From Palsa-883 sp963847615 (GTDB taxonomy: Bacteria > Pseudomonadota > Alphaproteobacteria > Acetobacterales > Acetobacteraceae): a DNA stretch of 64,000 bases. Shown one piece after another: positions 45,289 to 55,120 of this stretch. Location of the stretch: NCBI GenBank assembly GCA_963847615.1, contig CAWKAN010000026.1:62001-126000 (forward strand), given 5' to 3'. The notes beneath the pieces are model-generated. The model did no database searches. It saw nothing but the letters and a program-made list of their open reading frames with translations, and had not been told where the DNA came from. Numbering within the stretch: position 1 is the first letter of the stretch; each line of letters starts with the position of its first letter. A program made the translations under genes and the position numbers.

Positions 45289-46830
45289 TCAAACCCGAGA
45301 GCTGGGTCGATAGAACGGCTCGTGCCGGGCCGGGTCGATGTAGTCGGCGTAGAAGGCGCGGACATGCGGCAACAGCGCCTTCGACAAATGACGCCGTTCG
45401 ACCTCGTCATCCGCCAACGCCTTGCGTAGATCCTGATGCAGCGCCGCCAGCGCGGCATCGCGATCGACCCGGGTGAACCTGCCGTCGGCATAGATCACCT
45501 CGCCGTCGCAGACCACACTGCGTACGCCGGCGACCTTGCCCCGCTGCAACACCGCATCCAACACCTTGGTCTCGACATCCAGATACGGATAGGCGATCTG
45601 CCGCCAATCGATCAGCACCAGGTCCGCGGCCTTGCCCGGCGCCAGCACGCCCAGCCGTTCGCCAAACCCGGTGGTCTTCGCCCCGCCCGCGGTTGCCATG
45701 CGAAACACCTGGGCGATCGTCGGCACGTCGTCGTCCACCATCCCCGGCACGCGATGGGCGCGCAGCACCAGGCGCATCTCCTGCAGCATGTCGCGATCGT
45801 CGTTGATGCCGGCTTCGTCCATGCCGATTGCCGTGGTGATGCCCTTGGCCTCGAACGCGTTCAACGCCGCCACGCCGGAGCGCAGCCGGAAGTTCGACGA
45901 GCAGTTGTGGCAGATGCAGGTGCCGGTTTCGGCGATGCGGTCGATGTCCGCTTCGTTCAGCCAGACGCCGTGGCCCAAGGTCAGCTTCGGGCCGAGCAGG
46001 CCGAACCGGTCGATGTAGTCCAGCGCCGTGCCGCCGCCGCGCCGGCGGGCGTATTCCTTCTGATAGGCGGTCTCCACCAGATGCATGTGCAGCGGCACGT
46101 CGTAGCGCCGCGACAGCTCGGCCAACCGCGCCAGCGCCGCGTCCGAACACCAGTGCAGATTGGCCGGTGCGAGCTGGATCTGCACCCGGCTTTTGTTCTG
46201 GTGGCGGTGATGCAGGTGTTCGAACAGCGCGACATAGTCATCCAGCGTGAGCCGCAGGCGCGCGAACCAGCGCTGCGCCGGACCGCGCAATTCCGCCGGC
46301 AGGCTGGCGAGGAAATCCTCGTCGCGCTGGTAGACCAGCCGGTTCTGGTCGCGCACCGCGAAGCTGTACGACACCCGCATGCCGATATCCTCGTAGGCGC
46401 GGATCACCTCGTCGGCCCGCGCCTCGACGTCGGCGAGCCGGCCGGGCGCCCAGCCATGGATGTGCTGCACCGTGGTGACGCCGGAGGCGATCATCTCGAA
46501 CGCCGAATAGAGCGTGTCGAGATACAGGTTCACGCTGCGCATCACCATGCGGGTGACGAACCACAGCTCCAGCGGCATGTCCGGCGAGCCGAGCTGCACC
46601 GGGGTCAGGCCGACATGGTGATGGCCGTTGATGAAGCCCGGCAGCATGATGTCGTCGCCACTGCCGATCACCGGGACGGTCGGATGCAAGCGCCGCAGCT
46701 CGGCGAAGCTGCCGACGGCGACGATGATGCCGTCCTCCTGCAGCACCGCGCCGTCGGCGATTTCGTTGCAACTGTGGCGATCCACCGCGTGGGTGATCAT
46801 CGTCCGGCTGCGGATCAGCGATGCGGCCAT
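45289..46830 (-). CDS. Amidohydrolase, ATZ/TRZ (8-oxoguanine deaminase-like) family
   Basis: 513 aa. The metal site HxH lies in FINGHHHVGLTPVQLGSPDM; other ligands appear as MHLVETAYQKE, LGHGVWLNEADID, CHNCSSNFRLRSG and AIGMDEAGINDDRDM. The C-terminal GERLGVLAPGKAADLVLIDW is typical. These enzymes deaminate or dechlorinate N-heterocycles such as guanine derivatives, triazines and cytosine. Followed in the cluster by a ureohydrolase, it may release ammonia from a ring compound. Confidence 0.88.
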   Translation of the reverse strand: MAASLIRSRTMITHAVDRHSCNEIADGAVLQEDGIIVAVGSFAELRRLHPTVPVIGSGDDIMLPGFINGHHHVGLTPVQLGSPDMPLELWFVTRMVMRSVNLYLDTLYSAFEMIASGVTTVQHIHGWAPGRLADVEARADEVIRAYEDIGMRVSYSFAVRDQNRLVYQRDEDFLASLPAELRGPAQRWFARLRLTLDDYVALFEHLHHRHQNKSRVQIQLAPANLHWCSDAALARLAELSRRYDVPLHMHLVETAYQKEYARRRGGGTALDYIDRFGLLGPKLTLGHGVWLNEADIDRIAETGTCICHNCSSNFRLRSGVAALNAFEAKGITTAIGMDEAGINDDRDMLQEMRLVLRAHRVPGMVDDDVPTIAQVFRMATAGGAKTTGFGERLGVLAPGKAADLVLIDWRQIAYPYLDVETKVLDAVLQRGKVAGVRSVVCDGEVIYADGRFTRVDRDAALAALHQDLRKALADDEVERRHLSKALLPHVRAFYADYIDPARHEPFYRPSSRV

Positions 46831-46860
46831 GCGCGTGCCTCCCGGCGGTTCGGCGTTCGC

Positions 46861-47811
46861 TCAGCGGTCGAAGTAGCCGGCGCGGACCGCCATGCCGACC
46901 AGGTTGACGATCAGCCGGCCCGCGGTGATGCAGGTGATCTGGTTCACGTCGTCGCGCGGCGTGATCTCCACCACGTCCATGCCGACGACGCGCCCCTTGC
47001 GCACCAGGCCATGGATCAGCTTGCGCGCCTGGTGGAAGGTGACGCCGCCCGGGCAGGGGGCGGCCACCGCCGGCGCGATCGCCGGATCCATGCCGTCGAG
47101 ATCGACCGTCAGGTAGTAGCGCCCGCCATCGGGAATGCGCGCCAGGATTGCGTCCATGCCGACATCATGCAGCTCCCACGCGGTGATCAGGTGCGCACCG
47201 TAAGCCAGCGCGGCCTCGGCCTCCTCGGTCCGCGCGCTGCCGGTGGCGCGCAGGCCGATCTGAAAAATTTCACCGACATGTTCCATTTCGGAGGCGCGCC
47301 GGATTGGGCTGGACAGCCCTTCGCGCACGTCGTTCACCTCGTCGCGCCAGTCGATGTGCTGGTCGATCTGGATCAGCGTGATCGGCCCCTGGCCCGCGAA
47401 CGCCTTCAGCACCGGGATCGGCACGCCGTGATCGCCGCCGAGCACGATCGGCAACGCGCCGGCCTGCAAGATCTTGCGCACCGCCTGTTCGGTGTAGCGC
47501 GCATGCGCGGCGGGATCGCCGAGTTCGGTGCGGACGTCGCCGCAATCGACCGCGCGGATCGGCTTGCCGGCGTACAGCGGACCGCCAAGGTCGAAGTCGT
47601 AACGCTCGATCGAGCGGATGATGCGGGTCGAGGCCTCGCGCAGCGCGGTCGGCGCGTTGCTTTGGTCGTTGGTGATGTCCGCGTAGCTGTACGCCTGCGC
47701 GTACGGCACGCCGAGATAGGCGATGTCCGTGACAAGGCCGTCCAGCGAATCGACCAGATCGGCATAGAGGAAGGTACCGGGCGTGCGACGTGGCGGGTCG
47801 GTCAGCAACAT
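46861..47811 (-). CDS. Ureohydrolase (agmatinase/arginase family)
   Basis: 316 aa from MLLTDPPRRTPGTFLYADLV (ATG 47809-47811); the frame continues 19 codons upstream. The binuclear manganese ligands are present: His in GGDHGVPIPVL, Asp-x-His-x-Asp in IQIDQHIDWRDE and Asp-x-Asp in VDLDGMDPAIAP. The family hydrolyses guanidino compounds (agmatine, guanidinobutyrate, formiminoglutamate) to urea or formamide. The substrate here is probably a pathway intermediate of the surrounding cluster. Confidence 0.9.
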   Translation of the reverse strand: MLLTDPPRRTPGTFLYADLVDSLDGLVTDIAYLGVPYAQAYSYADITNDQSNAPTALREASTRIIRSIERYDFDLGGPLYAGKPIRAVDCGDVRTELGDPAAHARYTEQAVRKILQAGALPIVLGGDHGVPIPVLKAFAGQGPITLIQIDQHIDWRDEVNDVREGLSSPIRRASEMEHVGEIFQIGLRATGSARTEEAEAALAYGAHLITAWELHDVGMDAILARIPDGGRYYLTVDLDGMDPAIAPAVAAPCPGGVTFHQARKLIHGLVRKGRVVGMDVVEITPRDDVNQITCITAGRLIVNLVGMAVRAGYFDR

Positions 47812-47877
47812 GGCGGCATTCCTGATACGGGTCCGTTCCGAGGGGGCGCGAGGCCGGCCACAGTACACCTCTACCGC

Positions 47878-48030
47878 GCTTCGCGGGCTTGGGCCGCGAA
47901 GAGCGGACCAAGGTCGCGGCGCGCAGCGACGCGGGTGAGGGTGGTGCGCGCGGCACCACCCTCACCGTTGATCCGCTTCGCGGCTCAACCGCTGCGCTCG
48001 CCGACCTCTCCCGCAAAGCGCGGGAGAGCT
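47878..48030. repeat. Interspersed hairpin repeat, copy B
   Basis: CTTCGCGGGCTTGGGCCGCG-AAG, GCGGACCAAGGTCGCGGCGC and GGGTGAGGGTGGTGCGCGCG match copy A at 18888. This copy then continues with the mirror GCACCACCCTCACCGTTGAT and CTCTCCCGCAAAGCGCGGGA-GAG, giving an overall inverted structure. It separates the ureohydrolase from the downstream LLM gene. Confidence 0.7.
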
Positions 48031-48041
48031 GTACATGCGCC

Positions 48042-49358
48042 TCAGTCGCGCAGATGCTCGCGCAAGGTCGTGCCGGCGTACTCCTTCCGGAACAGCCCGC
48101 GTGCCTGCAACACCGGCACCACGGCGCGGCAGAATTGCTCGAACATGCCCGGCATCAACGTCGGCGTCAGGATGAACCCGTCGCAAGCGCGCGATTCGAA
48201 CAGATCCTGCAACTGGTCGGCGACGGTGTCCGGCGCGCCGACGATCTGCGGACACAGCTCGCTGGTGGCGAAGCGGCGCGCGGCCTCGCCCAACGTCAAC
48301 CCCTGCGCCTGGGTGCCCTGCAGGATCACGTCGAGCGACCCGCGCGAGCCGGCCTCCATCTGCATGTCGGCCAGCTTCTGGTCGGGCGGATAGCGCGACA
48401 GATCGACACCGATATGCCCCGACATCTGCGCCAGCCCGACTTCGGTCTGCACCAGCTCGTTGACATAGGCCTGGCGGGCGCGGGCGATCGCGTCGGTCTC
48501 GCCGACGATCACGTCGATCGACGGCAGGATCAGGCAACCCTCCGCCGCGCGGCCCTGCGCGACGACGCGCGCTTTCAGGTCCTGGTAGAACGCCTGCATG
48601 TCTGCCTTGCTGTGCTGCAAGGTGAACACCAGCTCGCCCCAGCGTGCCGCGAAATCGCGCCCGCGCGATGACGAGCCGGCCTGCATGATCACCGGCCGCC
48701 CCTGCGGCGAGCGCGGCACCGTCAGCGGCCCGCGCGTGCTGATCCATTTTCCCTGGTAGTTGACGTAGTGCACCTTGGCGGGATCGGCGTAGATGCCGCG
48801 CTGCTTGTCCAGCACCAGTGCGTCCGCGTCCCAGCTTTCCCACAGCTTGCACACCGCCTCCACCACCTCATCGGCATAGTCGTAGCGCGCGGCGCGCGCC
48901 GGCAGCTCCGCCAGGCCGAAATTCTGCGCCTCCAGATGGCCGTGCGAGGCCACGACGTTCCACGCCACGCGCCCCCCGCTCAGCAGATCGAGCGTGCCGA
49001 GCGCGCGCGCCAGGTGGTACGGCGCATAGAAGGTGGAGGACAGCGTCGCGCCCAACCCGATCCGATTGGTCACGCGCGACATGATCGACAGCAGCGGGAT
49101 CGGATCGAGCAGCCCCATCTGCCCGCCGTGCCGCAGGATGGTGGCGAAGCTGCCGCCGAACAGATCGTACAGCCCAAGAATATCGGCAAAGAACAGGCTG
49201 TCGAATTTGCCCGCCTCCAGCACGCGCGCGATATGCTCGTGAAATTGCGGGGTGAACACGCCGAGATCGGCCTCGGGATGGCGCCAGGCGCCATGGTGGT
49301 GCGCGGTGGGCCCGGCCAGCAGGAAGGCCACCAGGTGCATCTTGCGGTTGCTGCTCAT
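48042..49358 (-). CDS. LLM-class FMN-dependent monooxygenase (NtaA/SnaA/DszA type)
   Basis: 438 aa, intact. MSSNRKMHLVAFLLAGPTAH, TNRIGLGATLSSTFYAPYHL, LDLLSGGRVAWNVVASHGHL, SPQGRPVIMQAGSSSRGRDF and IVGAPDTVADQL are family blocks. It uses reduced FMN and oxygen. It is paralogous to the frameshifted gene at 41616. Its start overlaps the HpaB-type gene stop by 4 bases, so the two oxygenases are co-translated and may act in sequence. Confidence 0.91.
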   Translation of the reverse strand: MSSNRKMHLVAFLLAGPTAHHHGAWRHPEADLGVFTPQFHEHIARVLEAGKFDSLFFADILGLYDLFGGSFATILRHGGQMGLLDPIPLLSIMSRVTNRIGLGATLSSTFYAPYHLARALGTLDLLSGGRVAWNVVASHGHLEAQNFGLAELPARAARYDYADEVVEAVCKLWESWDADALVLDKQRGIYADPAKVHYVNYQGKWISTRGPLTVPRSPQGRPVIMQAGSSSRGRDFAARWGELVFTLQHSKADMQAFYQDLKARVVAQGRAAEGCLILPSIDVIVGETDAIARARQAYVNELVQTEVGLAQMSGHIGVDLSRYPPDQKLADMQMEAGSRGSLDVILQGTQAQGLTLGEAARRFATSELCPQIVGAPDTVADQLQDLFESRACDGFILTPTLMPGMFEQFCRAVVPVLQARGLFRKEYAGTTLREHLRD

Positions 49359-50812
49359 GGCGTCGGGACCGTCACCTTGGCGGACAGCGACGCCGCCTTG
49401 CGCACGAAGTCCAGCGGGCCGCTGAAATCGAAGGAATTGTAGACCGCGGCGAGGTGATTGAAATGCGGCGCCTGGGCGAACTGCACGAAGGTCAGCCGGT
49501 GGCCGGCATAGTCGGAGTTCAGCAGGTCGCGCGCGAAGGCCAACAGCTTGCGCCGGTCATCCGCCGCCCACTGCTCGTTCAGCGTGTAGAATTTGGCCAG
49601 CCAATCCTTGGTGCCGGCGGCCTCGAACGCCGCGGCGCTCGGGGTCACGCAGATCTGCCCGCCGCACAGCTCGCGCGCGATGTGCATCATCTGCGGCAGG
49701 TTGGCGCAGGCGAAGACCCGCCCGGCATACAGCATCGACTGGTGCGGCATCAGCAGGCCCGCCGGGCTGCGCTGCGCCAGGGCGATCGCGGCGGTCAGGT
49801 GGGCGTGGATGCCCTCGCGGTAGCACACCAGGTCGGCGAGTTTCTCCCGCACCGCCTGCAACTTGTCGAGACCGGTCTGCTTGGCGTTCCACAGCGCCGC
49901 GCCGATCAGCATGTCGGCGACGTATTGCAGCCGCAGCACATAGGGAAACGCCGAGTAGCGGTGCACCGTGGCGCGGATGTGCTGGGCGGCGCGGGTGTGG
50001 CGGTAGAAGAACACGTCCTCCCACGGGATCAGCACGTCATCCAGCACCATCAGCACATCGACCTCGTCGAAGCGGTTGGCCAGCGGATAGTCCGCCACGC
50101 TGCCGCGCCCGGCGAAGCCGGCGCGGCAGATGTGCTTCACCCCCGGCGCGCCCATCTTGACGATGCAGCCCACCGCGTAGTCGGACAGTTTCTCGTTGGT
50201 CCAGGCGCCGACGGTGGGTTTCAGGAACGCCTGGTCGGCATAGGCGGCGGCGGTCTCGTATTTCGCGCCGCGGATGACGATGCCCGCATCGGTCTCCTTC
50301 ACCACGTGGACCAGCATGTCGGGGTCCTGGTCCTGCGGCGGGCGCGAGCGGTCGCCCTTCGGATCGGTGTTGGCGGAGACATGGAACACGTCCTGCTCGA
50401 CCACCGCACGGATGTGGCGGTCGATGTTGTCGGCGAAGCGTGGATCGATCTCCGCCAGCACGTCGCGGCCATCCAGCAGCGACCACATCTCGCCCACCGT
50501 CTCGTCGCCGACGCGGGTGACCACGCCGCCGATGTCCTTCAGCACCAGGTCGAGCGCGGTGGTCTTGTCGGTCCAGTCGCTGGTCTGGCGCGGCGGGCGG
50601 TGGAAGGTGCCGTGGCGCGCGCCGCCCTCGACGTAGCTCAGCGCGTCCTGGTAGGCCGGCTCGTGCGCCATCTCGTACATCCGCGCCTTCACCTCGATGA
50701 TCGGCTTGAAGGCGGGATGCTGGGTGACGTCGGTCACCCGTTCGTTGTCGATCCAGACCTCGCGGCCATCCCGCAGTCCCTGGCGATATGCCTCGGCCGT
50801 CCTGATCATCAT
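49355..50812 (-). CDS. 4-hydroxyphenylacetate 3-hydroxylase (HpaB) family protein
   Basis: 485 aa FADH2-dependent monooxygenase of the HpaB/PvcC family. Blocks: MIRTAEAYRQGLRDGREVWI, HVVKETDAGIVIRGAKYETA, LDDVLIPWEDVFFYRHTRAA and MPHQSMLYAGRVFACANLPQ. The family hydroxylates phenols or related rings with reduced flavin from an HpaC-type partner, which is absent here. First gene of the pair with the LLM monooxygenase; divergent from the amidohydrolase at 50899. Confidence 0.9.
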   Translation of the reverse strand: MMIRTAEAYRQGLRDGREVWIDNERVTDVTQHPAFKPIIEVKARMYEMAHEPAYQDALSYVEGGARHGTFHRPPRQTSDWTDKTTALDLVLKDIGGVVTRVGDETVGEMWSLLDGRDVLAEIDPRFADNIDRHIRAVVEQDVFHVSANTDPKGDRSRPPQDQDPDMLVHVVKETDAGIVIRGAKYETAAAYADQAFLKPTVGAWTNEKLSDYAVGCIVKMGAPGVKHICRAGFAGRGSVADYPLANRFDEVDVLMVLDDVLIPWEDVFFYRHTRAAQHIRATVHRYSAFPYVLRLQYVADMLIGAALWNAKQTGLDKLQAVREKLADLVCYREGIHAHLTAAIALAQRSPAGLLMPHQSMLYAGRVFACANLPQMMHIARELCGGQICVTPSAAAFEAAGTKDWLAKFYTLNEQWAADDRRKLLAFARDLLNSDYAGHRLTFVQFAQAPHFNHLAAVYNSFDFSGPLDFVRKAASLSAKVTVPTP

Positions 50813-50859
50813 TCTCTCCTACGCAACACGGTGATATTGCCGTAGCGTGCTGCGGTGCA

Positions 50860-50880
50860 AAACCCCAATTCGCGGATTGG
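50860..50880. promoter_or_regulatory. Small palindrome in the divergent promoter region
   Basis: CCCCAAT-TCGCGG-ATTGGGG stands in the 86-base gap between the HpaB-type gene (start 50812, minus) and the amidohydrolase (start 50899, plus). Position between divergent genes suits an operator or overlapping promoters. No regulator gene is adjacent. Confidence 0.4.
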
Positions 50881-50898
50881 GGCGGATAAAGGGGGCAG

Positions 50899-52410
50899 AT
50901 GATGGCGGCTTATCGGATCGTCACCGGCGGAACGGTGCTGGCAGCGGGAGAGGCGACGGCGCTTGCGGCCGACCTGGTGCTGCGCGACGACTGCATCGAG
51001 GCGATCGTCCCGCCCGGAACCGCCACCTCGGAAGCGGCGGAGCGGATCGATGCCAGCGCCCGGCTGATCATCCCGGGGCTGATCAACGCGCACACGCATG
51101 GCCATGGCGGGTTGGCGAAGGGCATCGGCGACCGCTGGTCGCTGGAGCTGCTGCTGAACGCCGGACCGTGGATCAACGGCGGGCGCACCAACGAGGATCG
51201 CTACCTGTCCACGCTGCTCACCGCGGTGGAGATGCTGCGCAAGGGCTGCACCGCCTGCTACGATCTGTCGGCGATGCTGCCGGCGCCCACGGTGGCGGGG
51301 CTGCACGAGGTGGCGCGCGCCTACGCCGATGTCGGCATGCGCGCGGTGGTCTCGCCGATGATCGCCGATCGCACCTTCTACCAGGCGATTCCCGGATTGC
51401 TCGATGCCTTCCCGCCCTCCCTGCGCGCCGTCGCCGAGGCGATGCGCACCGCGCCCGGCGAGGCGACGCTGGCGGCGATCCGCGCGGCGGCGCGCAGCTG
51501 GCCGTACCCGCGCGACCGCATCCGCCTGGGCATCGCGCCGACCATCCCGCTGCATTGTTCCGATGACTTCATGATCGGCTGCCGCGACCTGGCGGCTGAG
51601 TTCGGCCTGCCGGTGCAGATGCACCTGGCGGAATCCAACGTCCAGCGCGCCGCGGCGCAGCTTCGCTACGGCACGACGCTGACGGCGCATCTGGCTCGGC
51701 TCGGGCTGCTGGGACCGGGCTTCAGCGGCGCGCACGCGATCTGGCTCGACGATGCCGAGATCGCGCTGCTGGCGAAACATGGCGGCACGCTCGCGCACAA
51801 CCCCGGATCGAACCTGCGGCTGGGCAACGGCATCGCCGACATGCGCCGGGCGATCGCCGGCGGGGTGACGGTGGGGGTGGGGACCGACGGGTCGTCCTCG
51901 GCCGACAACCAGAACATGTTCGAGGCGATGCGGCTCGCCGCGTTCGTTTCGCGGGTGTTCGACCGCCCGCCGCAGGAGTGGATCGGCGCGGCGGAGGCGA
52001 TCCGGCTGGCGACCGAGGGCAGCGCCGCGGTGCTGGGGATGGGTGCGCTGATCGGCAAGATCGCGCCGGGCTACAAGGCGGACCTGGTCTTCCTCGATCT
52101 GGATCACGTCAACCTGGTGCCGCTGAACAGCGCGGTGAACCAATTGGTGAACACCGAGGACGGCACCGCGGTGCGCGACGTGATGGTGGGTGCGACGTTC
52201 GTGCTGCGCGACGGCGTGCTGCCGGGGCTGGACTGGCCGCGCCTCGCCGCGCGGGCCAGGGATGCGGCGGCGCGGCTGGCGGCGGCGAATGCGGAGATGC
52301 GGCAGGCGGCCGAAAGCCTGGCGCCGGTGATCAATCATTTCTGCGTCGGTCTGGGACGCTGCGCGCACGACCTGCCGCGCAAGCTGCGGGCGGAGGTCGT
52401 TGCGGGATAG
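50899..52410 (+). CDS. Amidohydrolase, ATZ/TRZ-like family
   Basis: 503 aa. Metal-binding LIIPGLINAHTHGHGGLAKG, QMHLAESNVQRAAAQL, FSGAHAIWLDDAEIALLAKH, AHNPGSNLRLGNGIADMRRA and VGVGTDGSSSADNQNMFEAM place it with chlorohydrolase/deaminase-type amidohydrolases. Two adjacent ATGs start the frame (50899 or 50902) after GGGGGC. Third amidohydrolase of the region. Substrate unknown; deamination of a heterocycle is the best guess from family and context. Confidence 0.88.
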   Translation: MMAAYRIVTGGTVLAAGEATALAADLVLRDDCIEAIVPPGTATSEAAERIDASARLIIPGLINAHTHGHGGLAKGIGDRWSLELLLNAGPWINGGRTNEDRYLSTLLTAVEMLRKGCTACYDLSAMLPAPTVAGLHEVARAYADVGMRAVVSPMIADRTFYQAIPGLLDAFPPSLRAVAEAMRTAPGEATLAAIRAAARSWPYPRDRIRLGIAPTIPLHCSDDFMIGCRDLAAEFGLPVQMHLAESNVQRAAAQLRYGTTLTAHLARLGLLGPGFSGAHAIWLDDAEIALLAKHGGTLAHNPGSNLRLGNGIADMRRAIAGGVTVGVGTDGSSSADNQNMFEAMRLAAFVSRVFDRPPQEWIGAAEAIRLATEGSAAVLGMGALIGKIAPGYKADLVFLDLDHVNLVPLNSAVNQLVNTEDGTAVRDVMVGATFVLRDGVLPGLDWPRLAARARDAAARLAAANAEMRQAAESLAPVINHFCVGLGRCAHDLPRKLRAEVVAG

Positions 52411-52416
52411 CCCGCC

Positions 52417-53499
52417 TCAGGCGACCAGGCGCCGCCGTGTCGGCGGCGGCGTGCGCCGTCCGTCGGCTTGCGGCACACCGCCGCGCAGCGCGCCGGGTTC
52501 GATGCTGCCCCAGAACGTCTCGAACCCCTTCGGCAACGCGCGGCTGTTCGGCGTCGCCAGCCACAGCCGGATCAGCAGCCGCGTCCGCCCGGAAGCCGCG
52601 TCGTCGGCATAGGCGGTGCGGCCGTGATAGACCACGTGATTGTTCAGCAACTGGATGTCACCCGGCGCGAATGGCGAATGGAGGCAGGTCGCCTCGGCGA
52701 TCTCGGCGAGCATATCCAGGGCTTCGTTCTGCGCCTCGGTCAAACGCGGAACCTCGGGGAACTCCTGCGCCTGCTCGACATAGGTGCGCGAATACTGGCT
52801 GGTGATCCGGCCGGCGCGCATACCCCAGACCGGCAGCGCGAAATACGGCTGGACAAACACGCCGTCCTCATCCTTCGGCCGGCAGCGCCAATAGTCCTGG
52901 AACAACAAGTCCACCAGATCCGGCCGGCGGCGCAGCATCTCGTTGTGGATGGTGGGGATCGAGGCCAACTTGGAGACGCCGCCCTCGATGGCGTTGCGCA
53001 CGCACATCAGGGCGATCACGTCGCAGCGGTCGGTGTGGAACCGCAACGGCCCGGTGGAGCGGGCGCGGGCGCGCGAGGACACCACCTGGCCCGGCCCCGA
53101 CGCGATGTAGGTCGGCTTGGCATCGCGCGTCTCGTCACGCACCTCGCCCATGATCTCGCCGGCCATGTTCTGATACAGCGGCAGACCGAGATGCTGGCCG
53201 AGGCCCCAGAAGATCTGCCGCAGCTCGTCGTCCGTGTAGCGCTCGGTATCAAGCCCGCGCAGCCGCACCGCGCCGCGCCCACCCTCCAGTTCAGCGTTCA
53301 CCCGGGCGAGCAGGGACGCGGTCTGGGGCAGCGGGAAATCGTCGCGTCCGAAACCAAACAACGGCGCGTGCCGGATGCGCCCAAGGGCGTCGGCGATCTC
53401 CCGCTTGTGGGCCTCGTCAAACCAGAGGATCCAGTCGCCTTCGCGTTCGAGCTCGTCGCCCCGCCAGACCGCCCGCCCGGTGATCATCCGCCTCGCCAT
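52417..53499 (-). CDS. TauD/TfdA-family Fe(II)/2-oxoglutarate dioxygenase
   Basis: 360 aa. Iron ligands are His155 and Asp157 in RFHTDRCDVIAL and His292 in NNHVVYHGRTAY; the 2-oxoglutarate Arg is in RTRLLIRLWLA. The family hydroxylates sulfonates, aryloxyalkanoates, gamma-butyrobetaine-like amines and others. Start MARRMITGRAVWRG at 53497-53499 after a G-rich ribosome site. Convergent with the amidohydrolase, with six bases between the stops. Confidence 0.88.
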   Translation of the reverse strand: MARRMITGRAVWRGDELEREGDWILWFDEAHKREIADALGRIRHAPLFGFGRDDFPLPQTASLLARVNAELEGGRGAVRLRGLDTERYTDDELRQIFWGLGQHLGLPLYQNMAGEIMGEVRDETRDAKPTYIASGPGQVVSSRARARSTGPLRFHTDRCDVIALMCVRNAIEGGVSKLASIPTIHNEMLRRRPDLVDLLFQDYWRCRPKDEDGVFVQPYFALPVWGMRAGRITSQYSRTYVEQAQEFPEVPRLTEAQNEALDMLAEIAEATCLHSPFAPGDIQLLNNHVVYHGRTAYADDAASGRTRLLIRLWLATPNSRALPKGFETFWGSIEPGALRGGVPQADGRRTPPPTRRRLVA

Positions 53500-53590
53500 T
53501 GCCCCCCCCGCCCGCACGGCGCCGCCATCCGACGCTCCGTCGCAGCCTTGTGCAAACCCGGCCGCAGCGCAATCGCCGAACCGACCCGGC

Positions 53591-55097
53591 CTACGCCGCG
53601 TCGCGCCGGGCCGCCTCGGTGCCCGCCTCCAGCCCGACGGCGTGCGCCAGGCGGTCCAGCCGGCGAATCACGCTCTCGCCGGCGAACACCCCGGTGTCCT
53701 CGGCCAGCCGCAGCACCAGCCGCCCGCCGGTCATCGCCAGGCTGGTGCCGCCGAGCAGGTCGGGCGTGCCGGCCGACAGCGTGTAGGCCAGCCGCAGCGC
53801 CGTCCCCAGCACCTCGGCGCGGTGCGCGCTGGCGACATCCAGCAGCAGCCGCGCCGGGCGCAGGAACTCGGCGTTCTCCTCGGCCTCGTAACGCATGGCG
53901 ACGGCCAGCGCGAGGAAGGCGCGGGTGTGGTGGTCGAGCCCGATCCCGGGCTGGCGCAGCACGCGCAGGAAGGATTGCTCGGCGCGGAATTCCGGATGGT
54001 CGTGGCTGCCGATATCCGACATCCAGCAGGTGGCCTCGCGCTGGCGCCGCGTCTCGATCGTATCGTTGGCGAACAGCGGATCGGTCCAGGCGATCAACGC
54101 CGGCGGCAGCGTCGGGTCGCGGCCGCGCCGTGCCGCCATCTCGCGCCCGGCGGCGAGCAGCGGGTCGCATGCCGCGGATCGCCTCGGGCATGCGGCGCAT
54201 GAACCAGCCCTCGCGCAGGCCCGAGGCGCTGAACACCACGCGCCGCGCCCCGGTGGCGCGCAGCACGCGGCGCAGCGCGATCGCGGCATAGGGCAGGTCG
54301 TCGATGCGCCGGCGCGGGATCGCCGGCAGCCGCTCCAGCGCGCGCCGCCCGGCACTGCCGATCATGCCGGCGAGGTCGCGCGCCTCCTCCCGGCCGATGG
54401 CGTAATGATGCACCATGTGCAGCGGGTAGCCGACCTGCGCCATGTGGATGCGCGCCAGGGCGCGCCAGGCGCCGCCGACCAGATAGAGATCGCGCCCCAT
54501 CCCCTCGGCCAGCCAGGGGATCTCCGCCAGCTCGGCGGCGGCGATGGCGCGCGCGCGGACCAGATCGCCAGCGGAGCGTTCCGCCAGGGCGATGACCCCG
54601 AGCGCCGTGGTGTGCGACTCCCCGCGTTCGCCGGCGGTCAGGCGCACCAGCTCCAGCGAGCCGCCGCCGATATCGGCCAGCACGCCGTCGGCGGTGGGAA
54701 TGCCGCACAGCACGCCCATCGCCGAATAGGCGGCCTCCTCGAGGCCGGACAGGACCTGGATCGGCACGCCCGGCAGGCGCAGCCGCAGCGCGTCCACGAA
54801 GCCACCGCCGTTGGTCGCGTCGCGCACCGCGGCGGTGGCCAGCACCTCGAACGGCTCGGCGCCCATGGCGCGCGCCACGGCGTGGTAGCGATGCAGCACG
54901 GTGAAGGCCTGCGCCATGCCGTCCTCGTTCAGCCGCCCGGTGGCGGACAGGCCGCGGCCAAGCCGCAGCACCGCCTTTTCGTTGAAGATCGGCACCGGGT
55001 TGCGGCTGTGGCCCTCAAACACGACGAGACGAACCGAGTTCGAACCGAGATCCACGACGGCGCAGCGCGGGATGTCGGCGGGTGGGCGGTACGGCAT
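53591..55097 (-). pseudogene. ppx: Exopolyphosphatase (Ppx/GppA family), frameshifted
   Basis: Starts MPYRPPADIPRCAVVDLGSN. ASKHA-fold phosphate loops are VVDLGSNSVRLVVFEG, ATAAVRDATNGGGF, LSGLEEAAYSAMGV and VLADIGGGSLELVRL. After AIRGM near 54170 one extra C moves the frame; the C-terminal HD-like domain continues as DPLLAAGREMAARRGRDPTL and on to 53591. Combined length is about 502 aa, normal. It degrades polyphosphate and lies 23 bases after ppk, the enzyme that makes it. Confidence 0.87.
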
Positions 55098-55120
55098 GCG
55101 CTCGGTCCTGTGTCGCGCGG

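Noticed and set aside
45436..48393. 985-codon plus-strand open frame
   Set aside because: Antisense to an amidohydrolase, a ureohydrolase and an LLM monooxygenase, all with intact catalytic motifs.
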